Shown piece by piece: positions 43,076-50,883 of a stretch of DNA of 64,000 nt (position 1 is its first letter; each line of letters starts with the position of its first letter). A program made the translations under genes and the position numbers. The stretch lies in the NCBI GenBank assembly GCA_000381585.1, contig KB906734.1, forward strand, positions 558,001-622,000. The letters run 5' to 3'. This DNA is from Acidobacteriaceae bacterium KBS 83 (GTDB lineage Bacteria; Acidobacteriota; Terriglobia; Terriglobales; Acidobacteriaceae). The notes beneath the pieces were generated by a model. That model was given only the letters and a program-made list of their open reading frames with translations. It did not search any database and was not told where the DNA came from.

Positions 43076-44398
43076 ATGACGCCGACCGCGGCTCCAAGCC
43101 GGATCTCAGCCACAACCCACCGCGCAGCGACCACGGGGCGGGCGATGAGCCGGGCTGCCTTCGAGCACACCCTGGCCAGCGCAAAGCGCACCATCCTGAT
43201 GCGCGAGATCGCAATGCTCGCGATCGACAGCTTCCGTGTGAACAAAGTCCGCTTCGCGTTGACCGCGCTGGGCATGGTGATCGGCTCCGCTTCGTTGATC
43301 CTGGTGGTCACGATCGGCCTGACGGGCAAGCAGTATTCGATGAAGCTGCTGGAGAACATCGGGCCAAATATGGTGGAGGTGGAATATTCGGGCGGCTCCT
43401 CGGGCAGCGTTGGCGAGTACCGCAATGACCTGCTGACGATTGATGATGAGCGTGCGGTACTTTCGCAAGTGCCGGCTGTCGCTGCGTCCTCACCGATGCT
43501 CGAGATCCATGATCGCGTCAGTTTTGGGGGCGGGATTGCCAAGGACGTCTTGGTGCTCGGGGTGTCACCGCAGTATCGCGAGGTGCGTCACCTGATCGTA
43601 ACCACGGGACGCTTCTTCGACGAAGAAGATGAAGCGACCCATACGAAGGTGGCGGTAGTCACCATTCCGTTTGCGATCGAGATGTTCGGCGGTCCCGACG
43701 CAGCAATCAATCAAACCTTCCAGCTCAGAGGTATGCCGATCACAATTGTGGGCACATTCAAGGAGAGCGTGAGCACGTTTGGCATGTCCGAGGTGGCGGA
43801 TGAGACGATCCTGATTCCCTACTCGGTAGCGCGCTACTTTACCGGCACGGACAAGGTGAAGCAGATTTTTTTCTCCATCCGCGACAAGAATGACATTCCA
43901 TACGCAACCAAGGACATCATCCGCATCATTCAAAGCAGGCACCAGTCCAACTCGGTGTACAAGGCGAACACGCTGGTCGAGATCCTGCGCGTGGCGGGCC
44001 AGATCGCGGATGGTCTGACGGTGATGCTCCTGTTGTTGGCTACGGTAACGCTGGCGGTGGGCGGCGTGGGCATCATGAACATCATGCTGGCGAATGTACG
44101 ATCCCGCATCCGGGAGATCGGAATCCGCAAGGCCCTGGGCGCCACAGCGCGCGAGATCAAGCTTCAGTTTCTGTTGGAAGCGATTTTCATTTCGATGGCG
44201 GGCGGCATGATCGGCGCCATATTGGGGTTGGCGCCACCACTGGCTGCGCGTTTCTTTACGGCATACAAGGTTCCTATCTCGCCGTGGTCGGTGGTCATTG
44301 CGCTGGCGACGTCGGTGCTAGTGGGAGTCATCTTCGGCACGCTGCCGGCGACACGGGCAGCGCAGCTCGATCCCGTCGAAAGCCTGAAATACGAGTAG
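43076..44398 (+). CDS. MacB/FtsX-type ABC transporter permease, orphan
   Basis: This 440-residue inner-membrane protein has the MacB permease layout: one helix near residue 65 (ALTALGMVIGSASLILVVTI), a large periplasmic domain (about 90-310), and three C-terminal helices with VGGVGIMNIMLANVRSR and REIGIRKALGATAREI, ending QLDPVESLKYE. MacB-type permeases drive export of peptides, antibiotics or lipoproteins with a MacA adaptor. Here no ATPase or adaptor gene is adjacent, so its partner must be elsewhere. AGAGG precedes ATG 43076. The N-terminal 40 residues are rich in Thr, Ala and Arg and look extended beyond the usual start; an alternative ATG in MSRAAFEH or MREIAML is possible. Confidence 0.88.
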   Translation: MTPTAAPSRISATTHRAATTGRAMSRAAFEHTLASAKRTILMREIAMLAIDSFRVNKVRFALTALGMVIGSASLILVVTIGLTGKQYSMKLLENIGPNMVEVEYSGGSSGSVGEYRNDLLTIDDERAVLSQVPAVAASSPMLEIHDRVSFGGGIAKDVLVLGVSPQYREVRHLIVTTGRFFDEEDEATHTKVAVVTIPFAIEMFGGPDAAINQTFQLRGMPITIVGTFKESVSTFGMSEVADETILIPYSVARYFTGTDKVKQIFFSIRDKNDIPYATKDIIRIIQSRHQSNSVYKANTLVEILRVAGQIADGLTVMLLLLATVTLAVGGVGIMNIMLANVRSRIREIGIRKALGATAREIKLQFLLEAIFISMAGGMIGAILGLAPPLAARFFTAYKVPISPWSVVIALATSVLVGVIFGTLPATRAAQLDPVESLKYE

Positions 44399-44431
44399 AG
44401 AGATTGTTTTATAGGGGCCGTGCGGCGCCCC

Positions 44432-44752
44432 CTACTGGATGTAGGCGACGCCTTCAAGGGCTGCCTGGAGACAATCGATCGAACAACGCGAGATCTCCAT
44501 GCTGGTGAGCGCCTCACGCAGGTTGTCTGCACTGGCGCCGTAGCCGTGGCCGGCGAGAAAGTTTGCGGCCAGATCGGCCGCCTGCCAGCTATCGAGTTGG
44601 CTGCGCATCAGTTCATTCCGCAGGTTGATTAATTCCGCGTCGCTGAACTTTTCGATCCGGGGTGCAAGTTGCGGAGCAAGCGCCTCAGCCCCAAGCGGAA
44701 GGCCCGCGGTCACTTCTGCCTCGTCTTGCTTCGGTCTCACATGATCCTCCAT
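44432..44752 (-). CDS. Small conserved-looking cytosolic protein, unknown
   Basis: This 106-residue acidic protein has no signal or membrane segment. A near-perfect AAGGAGG six bases before ATG 44752 argues that it is a real gene. It is mostly helical by composition (FSDAELINLRNELMRSQLD, ADNLREALTSMEISRCSIDC) with a Gly turn FLAGHGYGASAD. I do not recognise the family. It converges on the MacB-like permease gene and is divergent from the small membrane protein at 44930. Confidence 0.65.
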   Translation of the reverse strand: MEDHVRPKQDEAEVTAGLPLGAEALAPQLAPRIEKFSDAELINLRNELMRSQLDSWQAADLAANFLAGHGYGASADNLREALTSMEISRCSIDCLQAALEGVAYIQ

Positions 44753-44929
44753 GGCCTTCCTCCTTCCTCGAAATCCTGGTCTACCTGTACTAACCCAATA
44801 CGCGCAAAATGTTGTGCGGGTTCAACTGCCGCGCGCTTACTCACCTATGTAAAAGACGCTGACTTACCCTATTCGTATGTATAGAGAAAATGAATCTCTG
44901 TTTGCTTTCATGAATCGCAGGGCCGCCGC

Positions 44930-45097
44930 ATGACCAGAATGGGCATGAAGAACGAGCAAGAAAATGAAGTGAAACCGGATTTCCTGGAAAAGCGCGGCTT
45001 TACCTGGGGCGCGCTGGTGGTGTTACTGGTGTTGACATTGATTGCTGCCCTGGTGCTTGCCTATCTCATTACATTGCGCAATTTCCCTGCACACTGA
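44930..45097 (+). CDS. 55-residue single-pass membrane protein
   Basis: A short frame from ATG 44930 to TGA 45097 encodes a charged N-terminus (MTRMGMKNEQENEVKPDFLE), KRGFTWG, one hydrophobic helix (ALVVLLVLTLIAALVLAYLI) and a short tail TLRNFPAH. The positive charge before the helix and the short hydrophilic ends suggest an inner-membrane microprotein. ATG codons at 44939 and 44945 are alternatives; the ribosome-binding site is weak. It ends 8 bp from the convergent Trm112-like gene. No function is claimed. Confidence 0.55.
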   Translation: MTRMGMKNEQENEVKPDFLEKRGFTWGALVVLLVLTLIAALVLAYLITLRNFPAH

Positions 45098-45105
45098 AAA
45101 GATAT

Positions 45106-45276
45106 TTACGGCCGCTCCGCGGCGGCGAGCAGCACAGGCAGTCCATCGCGTATGGGATAGCGGCGTCCGCACCCTGTGCAGAGGAGCGCTTCGGGATGAG
45201 GCGCTGTCAGGGCCGCATGACACACGGGACACGCCAGCATTCGCAGCGCGGATTCGTCGAGGAGTTGTTTCTGCAT
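45106..45276 (-). CDS. Trm112-like zinc-ribbon protein
   Basis: This 56-residue protein has two cysteine pairs (LACPVCHAALT and LLCTGCGRRYPIRDGLPVLL), the pattern of bacterial Trm112-family zinc ribbons. Members act as small partners of methyltransferases in translation-factor modification in other lineages; in bacteria the role is often unassigned. GGAG lies four bases before ATG 45276, so the longer frame to 45525 is rejected. It is divergent from folD and convergent with the microprotein at 44930. Confidence 0.82.
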   Translation of the reverse strand: MQKQLLDESALRMLACPVCHAALTAPHPEALLCTGCGRRYPIRDGLPVLLAAAERP

Positions 45277-45399
45277 TGTCTCCAAAGTGTAGGGCAGAGC
45301 AGGGGTCCGGCATGCGCAATCCGCCGCAATTACCATAGGAACAGCGTATCTATACAACGCTCTGCAACGGGGTGTATCGGAGCTACCCATGGGAGGGGC

Positions 45400-46320
45400 A
45401 TGACAGCACGCAGGCTGGATGGCACGGCGATCGCTGCGGCGATCAAGGAAGATGTGGCGCGGGAGGTGACCGCGTTGGCTGCCCAAGGCATCAAGCCTCG
45501 ATTGGCAGCGGTGCTGGTGGGACATGTGCCTGCCTCCGAAATTTATGTGCGCAGCAAGGTACGCACCTGCCAGGAACTAGGCCTGGGCAGTGAATTGCTG
45601 ACGCCGCCCGAGACGGTGACGACGGAAGAGATGCTGGCGCTGGTGACGGAGTTGAACGGCCGCGATGATGTGGACGGCATTTTGATACAGCTTCCCTTAC
45701 CACCACAGGTGAATGCGAAACGGCTGCTGGAGGCAGTGGCTCCGGAGAAGGACGTCGACGGTTTTCATCCGGTGAATGTGGGGAGGCTGCAGACGGGACA
45801 ACCGGCACTCGCACCGTGCACGCCAGCGGGGCTGATCGAGATATTGAAGCGGAGCAATTTGCCGATCGCAGGGCAGAATGCGGTCGTGATCGGTCGCAGC
45901 GACATCGTGGGCAAGCCGGCGGCGATCCTGCTGCTGGCCGAAAATGCCACCGTGACAATTTGTCACTCGAAGACACGTGACCTGCCGGGGATCTGTCGCA
46001 CAGCAGACATCGTGGTAGCGGCGATCGGCCGTCCGGGGTATGTAACTGCGGATATGGTGAAGCCGGGCGCGACGCTGCTGGATGTTGGCATCAACCGCCT
46101 GACGACACGCGAGGAGTTTGATCGCTTCTTCCACGGCAACAGGCGGCGCGAGGAGATGTTTATCGCGAAGGGATCGACGCTGATCGGCGATGTGCATCCG
46201 GCGGCGTATGCGATCTCCGGGGCTTACACACCGGTGCCCGGCGGAGTGGGACCGCTGACGATTGCAATGCTGATGGCGAACACGGTGCGTGCGGCAAAGC
46301 TGCGCCGTGGACTGCTGTAA
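45400..46320 (+). CDS. folD: Methylenetetrahydrofolate dehydrogenase/cyclohydrolase
   Basis: FolD interconverts 5,10-methylene- and 10-formyl-tetrahydrofolate in one-carbon metabolism. The 306-residue protein has the catalytic Tyr/Lys region SEIYVRSKVRTCQELG (about 46-61), VDGILIQLPLPP, KDVDGFHPVNVG, the Rossmann loop VVIGRSDIVGKPAA (about 165-178) and PVPGGVGPLTIAML near the C-terminus. ATG 45400 with GGGAGGGG just upstream gives the normal start, and the open frame back to 45196 is ignored. coaE follows after 12 bp, suggesting co-transcription. Confidence 0.95.
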   Translation: MTARRLDGTAIAAAIKEDVAREVTALAAQGIKPRLAAVLVGHVPASEIYVRSKVRTCQELGLGSELLTPPETVTTEEMLALVTELNGRDDVDGILIQLPLPPQVNAKRLLEAVAPEKDVDGFHPVNVGRLQTGQPALAPCTPAGLIEILKRSNLPIAGQNAVVIGRSDIVGKPAAILLLAENATVTICHSKTRDLPGICRTADIVVAAIGRPGYVTADMVKPGATLLDVGINRLTTREEFDRFFHGNRRREEMFIAKGSTLIGDVHPAAYAISGAYTPVPGGVGPLTIAMLMANTVRAAKLRRGLL

Positions 46321-46332
46321 GGCGCACGGCCA

Positions 46333-46995
46333 ATGTTGCGCGTTGGACTGACAGGCGGCCTGGGGAGCGGCAAGACTACCGTCGCGGCCATCTTCCGCAG
46401 GCTGGGGGCGCAGGTAATGGAAGCGGACGCGGTGGGTCGCACGATGATGCAGCCGGGCGAAGCGGTCTACGGAGAGATTGTGAAGGCCTTCGGTCCCGCG
46501 GTGGTACGCGCTGATGGCACGCTGGACCGGCGAAGGCTGGCAACGATTGCCTTCGCAGACGGACGGCTGGCCGAACTGAATGCCATCGTGCATCCGCCGG
46601 TGATCGCGGAACAGCGCCGCTGGATGAATGCGCTCGAGAAGGAGCAGCCAGATGCGGTTGCAATCTACGAGACGGCGCTGTTGTTTGAAGCGAGCAAAGC
46701 TGCGGGGACACGTGACTGGCACGAGCGATTTGACCGGCGCATTCTGGTGACTGCGCCTGAGGCATTGCGCATCGCACGGTATGTAGCGCGGATGGGAGGA
46801 CCGGATCCCGATGCCGCAACCCGCGCGGCGCTGGAAGACGAGGCACGCGAGCGAATCGCCGCGCAGATGTCCGATGAGGAAAAGATGCGGATGAGCGATA
46901 CCATCATCCGCAATGACGCGTCTTTCGAAGATGTAACTCGACAGACCGAGGCGGTGTATCGAGAGCTCAGCGCGCTGGCACGAGGCTCGCGATGA
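46333..46995 (+). CDS. coaE: Dephospho-CoA kinase
   Basis: CoaE adds the 3'-phosphate to dephospho-CoA, the last step of coenzyme A synthesis. The 220-residue protein has the P-loop GLTGGLGSGKTT (about 5-16), VMEADAVGRTM in the substrate site, the region AIVHPPVIAEQ, and IYETALLFEA (about 112-121). The C-terminal DTIIRNDAS is typical. It follows folD by 12 bp and precedes the htrA-like gene by 37 bp. Confidence 0.94.
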   Translation: MLRVGLTGGLGSGKTTVAAIFRRLGAQVMEADAVGRTMMQPGEAVYGEIVKAFGPAVVRADGTLDRRRLATIAFADGRLAELNAIVHPPVIAEQRRWMNALEKEQPDAVAIYETALLFEASKAAGTRDWHERFDRRILVTAPEALRIARYVARMGGPDPDAATRAALEDEARERIAAQMSDEEKMRMSDTIIRNDASFEDVTRQTEAVYRELSALARGSR

Positions 46996-47032
46996 AACAA
47001 CCGCAATGTAGTAAGGAGAGAACGACCCGCTT

Positions 47033-48223
47033 ATGAACATTCGCCGTCTTGCAATCCTTGTTGTCCTGATCGTCGCCGGATTCTGGTATGTCACTACCTT
47101 CGGCATTCCAGGAGTGCAGGAGTTGTCGCGTCTCGCACATCGAGAGCTGCCGCTGCTGACGCATAATGTAAAGCTGAATCCTTCAGTCGAACTGACTGAG
47201 GCCGATGCGCAAAACAGCTACGACAACGTAGAGCAGAACAATATCTCGGTGTATAGGCGGGTGCTGCCCGCGGTGGTGAACATTACCTCGACGGCGGTGG
47301 CGTACGACTGGTTCTGGGGCGCGGTGCCGCAGCAGGGACAGGGCTCAGGCTTCATTGTGGACTCGCACGGTCACATTCTGACGAACTACCACGTCATCGA
47401 GGGAGGGCGGCAGATTGAGGTGACACTGGCAAACAAGCACAAGTACAAGGCGCAGGTGGTGCTGACGGACAGGCCGCACGATCTCGCGCTTCTCCAGATC
47501 GACGCGCCGGACCTGACTCCGGCGGTGCTCTCAAATTCACAAAACCTGCAGGTAGGGCAGAAGGTGTATGCGATCGGCAATCCTTTCGGCCTGAGCGGCA
47601 CGATGACAACCGGAATCATCAGCGCGCTCAGATCCGTGCGTGGCCCAGAGGGAAATCTCATTGAGAACGCTATCCAGACGGATGCGGCGATCAATCCGGG
47701 CAATTCAGGCGGTCCGTTGCTGAACTCGCATGGCGAGGTGATCGGCATCAACTCGCTTATTGCGACGAACCCGAACGAGCAGATTGAGCAGAGTGCGGGC
47801 ATCGGATTTGCAATCCCGATCAACACCGCGAAGGCGGTGCTGGAAGATTTCGCGCACTACGGGCGCATTCGACGGCCCTCCCTGGGCATCACTTCCCTGC
47901 CTATCGGACCAGACCTGGCGCAGCAGATGGGACTGGCGGCGGACTATGGAGTGCTGATCCAGCGCGTGATTCCCGGCGGGGCAGCGGAGCGCGCTGGCCT
48001 GCATGGCGGCCGCCAGCAGGCCTATCTCGGCAACACGCCGATCTTTCTGGGCGGCGATTTGATCATCGCCATCGACGACAGAGAAGTGACCAGCGGGCAG
48101 GACGTATCGCAGATCATGGATGAGCACAAGACCGGCGACACCGTGACTGTTACGTTCCTGCGCGGGAAACAGAAGATGAGCGCGAAGGTGACGCTGGAAG
48201 AAGCAGGAACGCGTGCAGCCTGA
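47033..48223 (+). CDS. HtrA/DegP-type S1C serine protease with one PDZ domain
   Basis: This periplasmic quality-control protease is anchored by an N-terminal hydrophobic segment (LAILVVLIVAGFWYV). The catalytic triad is His120 in LTNYHVIEGG, Asp150 in PHDLALLQID and Ser224 in NPGNSGGPLL. A single PDZ domain covers about 285-390 (PGGAAERAGL, DDREVTSGQDVSQIMDEHKTG is split around the peptide site). At 396 residues it resembles DegS-like or single-PDZ members rather than DegP. AAGGAGA is 13-14 nt before ATG 47033, slightly long. An SDR gene follows 23 bp later. Confidence 0.93.
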   Translation: MNIRRLAILVVLIVAGFWYVTTFGIPGVQELSRLAHRELPLLTHNVKLNPSVELTEADAQNSYDNVEQNNISVYRRVLPAVVNITSTAVAYDWFWGAVPQQGQGSGFIVDSHGHILTNYHVIEGGRQIEVTLANKHKYKAQVVLTDRPHDLALLQIDAPDLTPAVLSNSQNLQVGQKVYAIGNPFGLSGTMTTGIISALRSVRGPEGNLIENAIQTDAAINPGNSGGPLLNSHGEVIGINSLIATNPNEQIEQSAGIGFAIPINTAKAVLEDFAHYGRIRRPSLGITSLPIGPDLAQQMGLAADYGVLIQRVIPGGAAERAGLHGGRQQAYLGNTPIFLGGDLIIAIDDREVTSGQDVSQIMDEHKTGDTVTVTFLRGKQKMSAKVTLEEAGTRAA

Positions 48224-48246
48224 GCCGGCAACGCAGGGAGCGAGAC

Positions 48247-49176
48247 ATGAGCAAGTGGAGACCGCAACAGATACCGACGCAGCAGGGACGGCTTGCGATT
48301 ATTACCGGCGCCAACAGCGGCATCGGCTACCAGGCGGCGCGGTATCTATCGCGTGCCGGAGCGACGGTGATCCTGGCCTGCAGGAATCGAGAAAAGGGTG
48401 AGGCTGCGCGCGTGCAGATCGCGGCCAGTCCGCCAGCGGCAAACGTGGAGGTGCACCTTCTCGACGTCGCGGACCTCGAGTCCGTGCGACGGTTCGCTAA
48501 CGAGTTCCTGAATGAAGGCAAGCCGCTCGATCTGCTGATCAACAATGCCGGAGTGATGGCGATCCCTGAGCGTCGCACGACACCGCAGGGTTTCGAGATG
48601 CAGTTTGGCACTAACCACCTTGGCCATTTCGCGCTGACCGGGCTGCTGTTGCCGGCGCTCCTGCGCCAGCCGAACAGCCGCGTCGTCACGGTGGCATCGA
48701 TCGCGCATAAAGGCGGCAAACTGAATTTTGACGATCTGAATGCGGAGCGCGGTTACGATCCGCGCGGCGCGTATCAGCAGTCGAAGCTGGCGAATCTGGT
48801 CTTCGGCCTGGAGTTCGACCGGCGGCTGCGTGCGCGCTCCGCGCAGACGGCAAGCGTGATTGCACATCCGGGAGTAGCGGTGACCAATATTGTCAGCAAC
48901 GGCATGGGAACAGGGCTGAAGGGACGCATAGCCAATGCGCTGCTGCCGTTGGTTGCGCAATCGGATATTCGGGGCTCCTGGCCGCTGCTGTATGCGGCGA
49001 CTTCACCCGAGGCGCATGGCGGTGGATACTACGGCCCTGATGGCATTGCCGAGATCAAGGGCACGCCGGTGGAGGTGAAGCCGAAACCGCACGCGGTCGA
49101 TCCGGCAGCGGGCAAGCGGTTGTGGGACATCTCCGAGAGATTGACTGGCGTGCGTTACGATGCGCTCAACTCTTAG
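48247..49176 (+). CDS. Short-chain dehydrogenase/reductase
   Basis: This 309-residue SDR has the nucleotide loop ITGANSGIGYQAARY (about 19-33), the Asp-containing LLDVADLESV, the NNAGVM motif (about 98-103), and the catalytic Ser/Tyr/Lys segment with VTVASIAHKG and GAYQQSKLANL. The length and sequence resemble the retinol-dehydrogenase/WWOX-like branch that uses NADP(H), but the substrate is unknown. GGGAG precedes ATG 48247. It may share a transcript with the htrA gene and ends 1 bp from the convergent purN gene, with no room for a separate terminator. Confidence 0.9.
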   Translation: MSKWRPQQIPTQQGRLAIITGANSGIGYQAARYLSRAGATVILACRNREKGEAARVQIAASPPAANVEVHLLDVADLESVRRFANEFLNEGKPLDLLINNAGVMAIPERRTTPQGFEMQFGTNHLGHFALTGLLLPALLRQPNSRVVTVASIAHKGGKLNFDDLNAERGYDPRGAYQQSKLANLVFGLEFDRRLRARSAQTASVIAHPGVAVTNIVSNGMGTGLKGRIANALLPLVAQSDIRGSWPLLYAATSPEAHGGGYYGPDGIAEIKGTPVEVKPKPHAVDPAAGKRLWDISERLTGVRYDALNS

Positions 49177-49791
49177 CTATTGCTTCCGTACATATCGGCG
49201 GCCCTCGATGACGTATGCCCCGGACAGCACCCGAGCGATGGCTTCGGTGTAAGCGATGTGCTCTTCGGCGAGGATGCGTGCGCTGAGAGCATGTGCATCA
49301 TCCGCTTCGTGAACGGCCACGGCCCGCTGCAAGATGATCACGCCGTGGTCGAGCTGCTCGTCGACAAAATGCACGGTGCAGCCCGCGACTTTGACGCCAT
49401 AGTCGAAGGCCTGATGTTGCGCGTCGAGGCCGGGAAAGGCGGGGAGCAGCGATGGATGGATATTCAGAATGCGCTCCGGAAAAGCCTGGATGAAACCGGA
49501 GGAGAGCAGACGCATGTAGCCGGCGAGGCAGATGAGTTCGATGCGATGTTCCCTAAGCGCCGCAATGATGGCGCCATCGTGTTCGGCGCGTTTTCGGCCG
49601 TCAGCTTCGATGGCGAGTGCATTCAGGCCGCGTTCGCGCGCGGCGGCCAGACCCAATGCATCGGCTTTGTTCGAGATCACAACAGCGATTTCGGCGTTCG
49701 GGATGCGGCCTGCGGCGACACTATCTGCGATGGCAAGAAAGTTTGATCCGCGGCCGGAGAGCAGGATGCCGAGACGATGCCGCGTGCTCAT
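49177..49791 (-). CDS. purN: Phosphoribosylglycinamide formyltransferase
   Basis: PurN transfers a formyl group from 10-formyl-tetrahydrofolate to glycinamide ribonucleotide in purine synthesis. The 204-residue protein has LLSGRGSNF (about 8-16), the formyl-folate segment LICLAGYMRLLSS, catalytic Asn and His in ILNIHPSLLPAFPG, and catalytic Asp in GCTVHFVDEQLDHG. ATG 49791 overlaps the purM stop as ATGA, so it is preferred over the longer open frame. It is the last gene of a minus-strand purM-purN pair. Confidence 0.94.
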   Translation of the reverse strand: MSTRHRLGILLSGRGSNFLAIADSVAAGRIPNAEIAVVISNKADALGLAAARERGLNALAIEADGRKRAEHDGAIIAALREHRIELICLAGYMRLLSSGFIQAFPERILNIHPSLLPAFPGLDAQHQAFDYGVKVAGCTVHFVDEQLDHGVIILQRAVAVHEADDAHALSARILAEEHIAYTEAIARVLSGAYVIEGRRYVRKQ

Positions 49792-50837
49792 GCGCGGTAG
49801 CGAACGCTGCGGTCGCCTTTGACGGCCTGGCCTATGACGTGGAAGGGCTCGCGGAGGCGGCCGAGCAGGGTCTGGGCGCGTTTCCACTTTGCCTGCGGAA
49901 TGACAGCGATGAGGCCGATGCCCATGTTGAAAGTGCGCAGCATCTCGTCTTGCGGGACGTTCCCGAGCTGCCGCAGATAGGCGAAGAGCGGCGGTAGCGG
50001 CCAGCTTTCGGTTTCGATTTCGGCGGAGATGTTCCTAGGCAGGATGCGCGGAAGATTCTCCGTGATGCCGCCGCCAGTAATGTGCGCCATGCCTGCGACG
50101 ACTCCTGCGCGGGTGAGTTGTCGAATGACCGGTAGGTAACTGCGGTGGATCTTCATCAGCGCGACTCCGGCCTTTTCTTTGAGAGCGGGCACGCGATCGG
50201 CGGGTTTGTGGCCAGCAGTTTCGAAGATGAGCTTGCGCGCGAGCGAGTAGCCGTTGGTGTGCAGTCCGGTGGAGGGCAGACCGATGAAAATGTCACCGGC
50301 GCGGATATTTTTTCCGGTGATCAGCTTGTCGCGATCGACAATGCCGACGATGAAGCCCGCCAGGTCGTATTCGCCGTCGGAGTAGAAGCCGGGCATCTGC
50401 GCAGTTTCGCCGCCGATGAGCGCACATCCGTTCTCCTTACAGGCCTTCGCCAAGCCGCTGACGACTTTCTCAATAACTTTGTTTTCGAGACGGCCGGTCG
50501 CGAGATAGTCGAGGAAAAAGAGCGGCTCCCCGCCCTGTACTGCGATGTCGTTGACGCAGTGATTTACAAGGTCCTGCCCCACGGTGCCGTGGATACCGAG
50601 TTGAAAAGCGATCTTGAGCTTGGTGCCGACGCCGTCGGCGCTCGAGACGAGCACCGGGGTCTTGTAGCGCTTGAGGTCGGGTGCGAAGAGTGCGCCGAAG
50701 CCGCCGATACCACCTAGCACGCTTCGGGTGAAGGTCTGCTGCGCGAGCGTCTTGATGCGCTCCTTGGCCTGATCGCCCCGAGTGATGTCGACCCCTGCGT
50801 CGGCGTAGGTGAATTGTTTGCTCTTTGGTGCGGGCAC
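49788..50837 (-). CDS. purM: Phosphoribosylformylglycinamidine cyclo-ligase
   Basis: PurM makes aminoimidazole ribonucleotide from FGAM and ATP. The 349-residue protein begins KQFTYADAGVDI and shows VLVSSADGVGTKLKIAF (about 60), GQDLVNHCVNDIAVQG, IGGETAQMPGFY and ITGGGITENLPR. GTG 50837 is chosen from the usual family start; the frame stays open to 51491 inside the upstream gene. It is 46 bp downstream of the adenosine-deaminase-like gene and overlaps purN by four bases. Confidence 0.94.
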   Translation of the reverse strand: MPAPKSKQFTYADAGVDITRGDQAKERIKTLAQQTFTRSVLGGIGGFGALFAPDLKRYKTPVLVSSADGVGTKLKIAFQLGIHGTVGQDLVNHCVNDIAVQGGEPLFFLDYLATGRLENKVIEKVVSGLAKACKENGCALIGGETAQMPGFYSDGEYDLAGFIVGIVDRDKLITGKNIRAGDIFIGLPSTGLHTNGYSLARKLIFETAGHKPADRVPALKEKAGVALMKIHRSYLPVIRQLTRAGVVAGMAHITGGGITENLPRILPRNISAEIETESWPLPPLFAYLRQLGNVPQDEMLRTFNMGIGLIAVIPQAKWKRAQTLLGRLREPFHVIGQAVKGDRSVRYRA

Positions 50838-50883
50838 TGGAGCTCTTTCTGTGCGCGAGTAATAGCTGCGAAGACTCAGTTTA

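Noticed and set aside
44412-44434. Imperfect hairpin (TAGGGG/CCCCTA) between the MacB-like gene and the small gene at 44432
   Set aside because: Not followed by a T run on either strand and it overlaps a stop codon, so it was not called a terminator.
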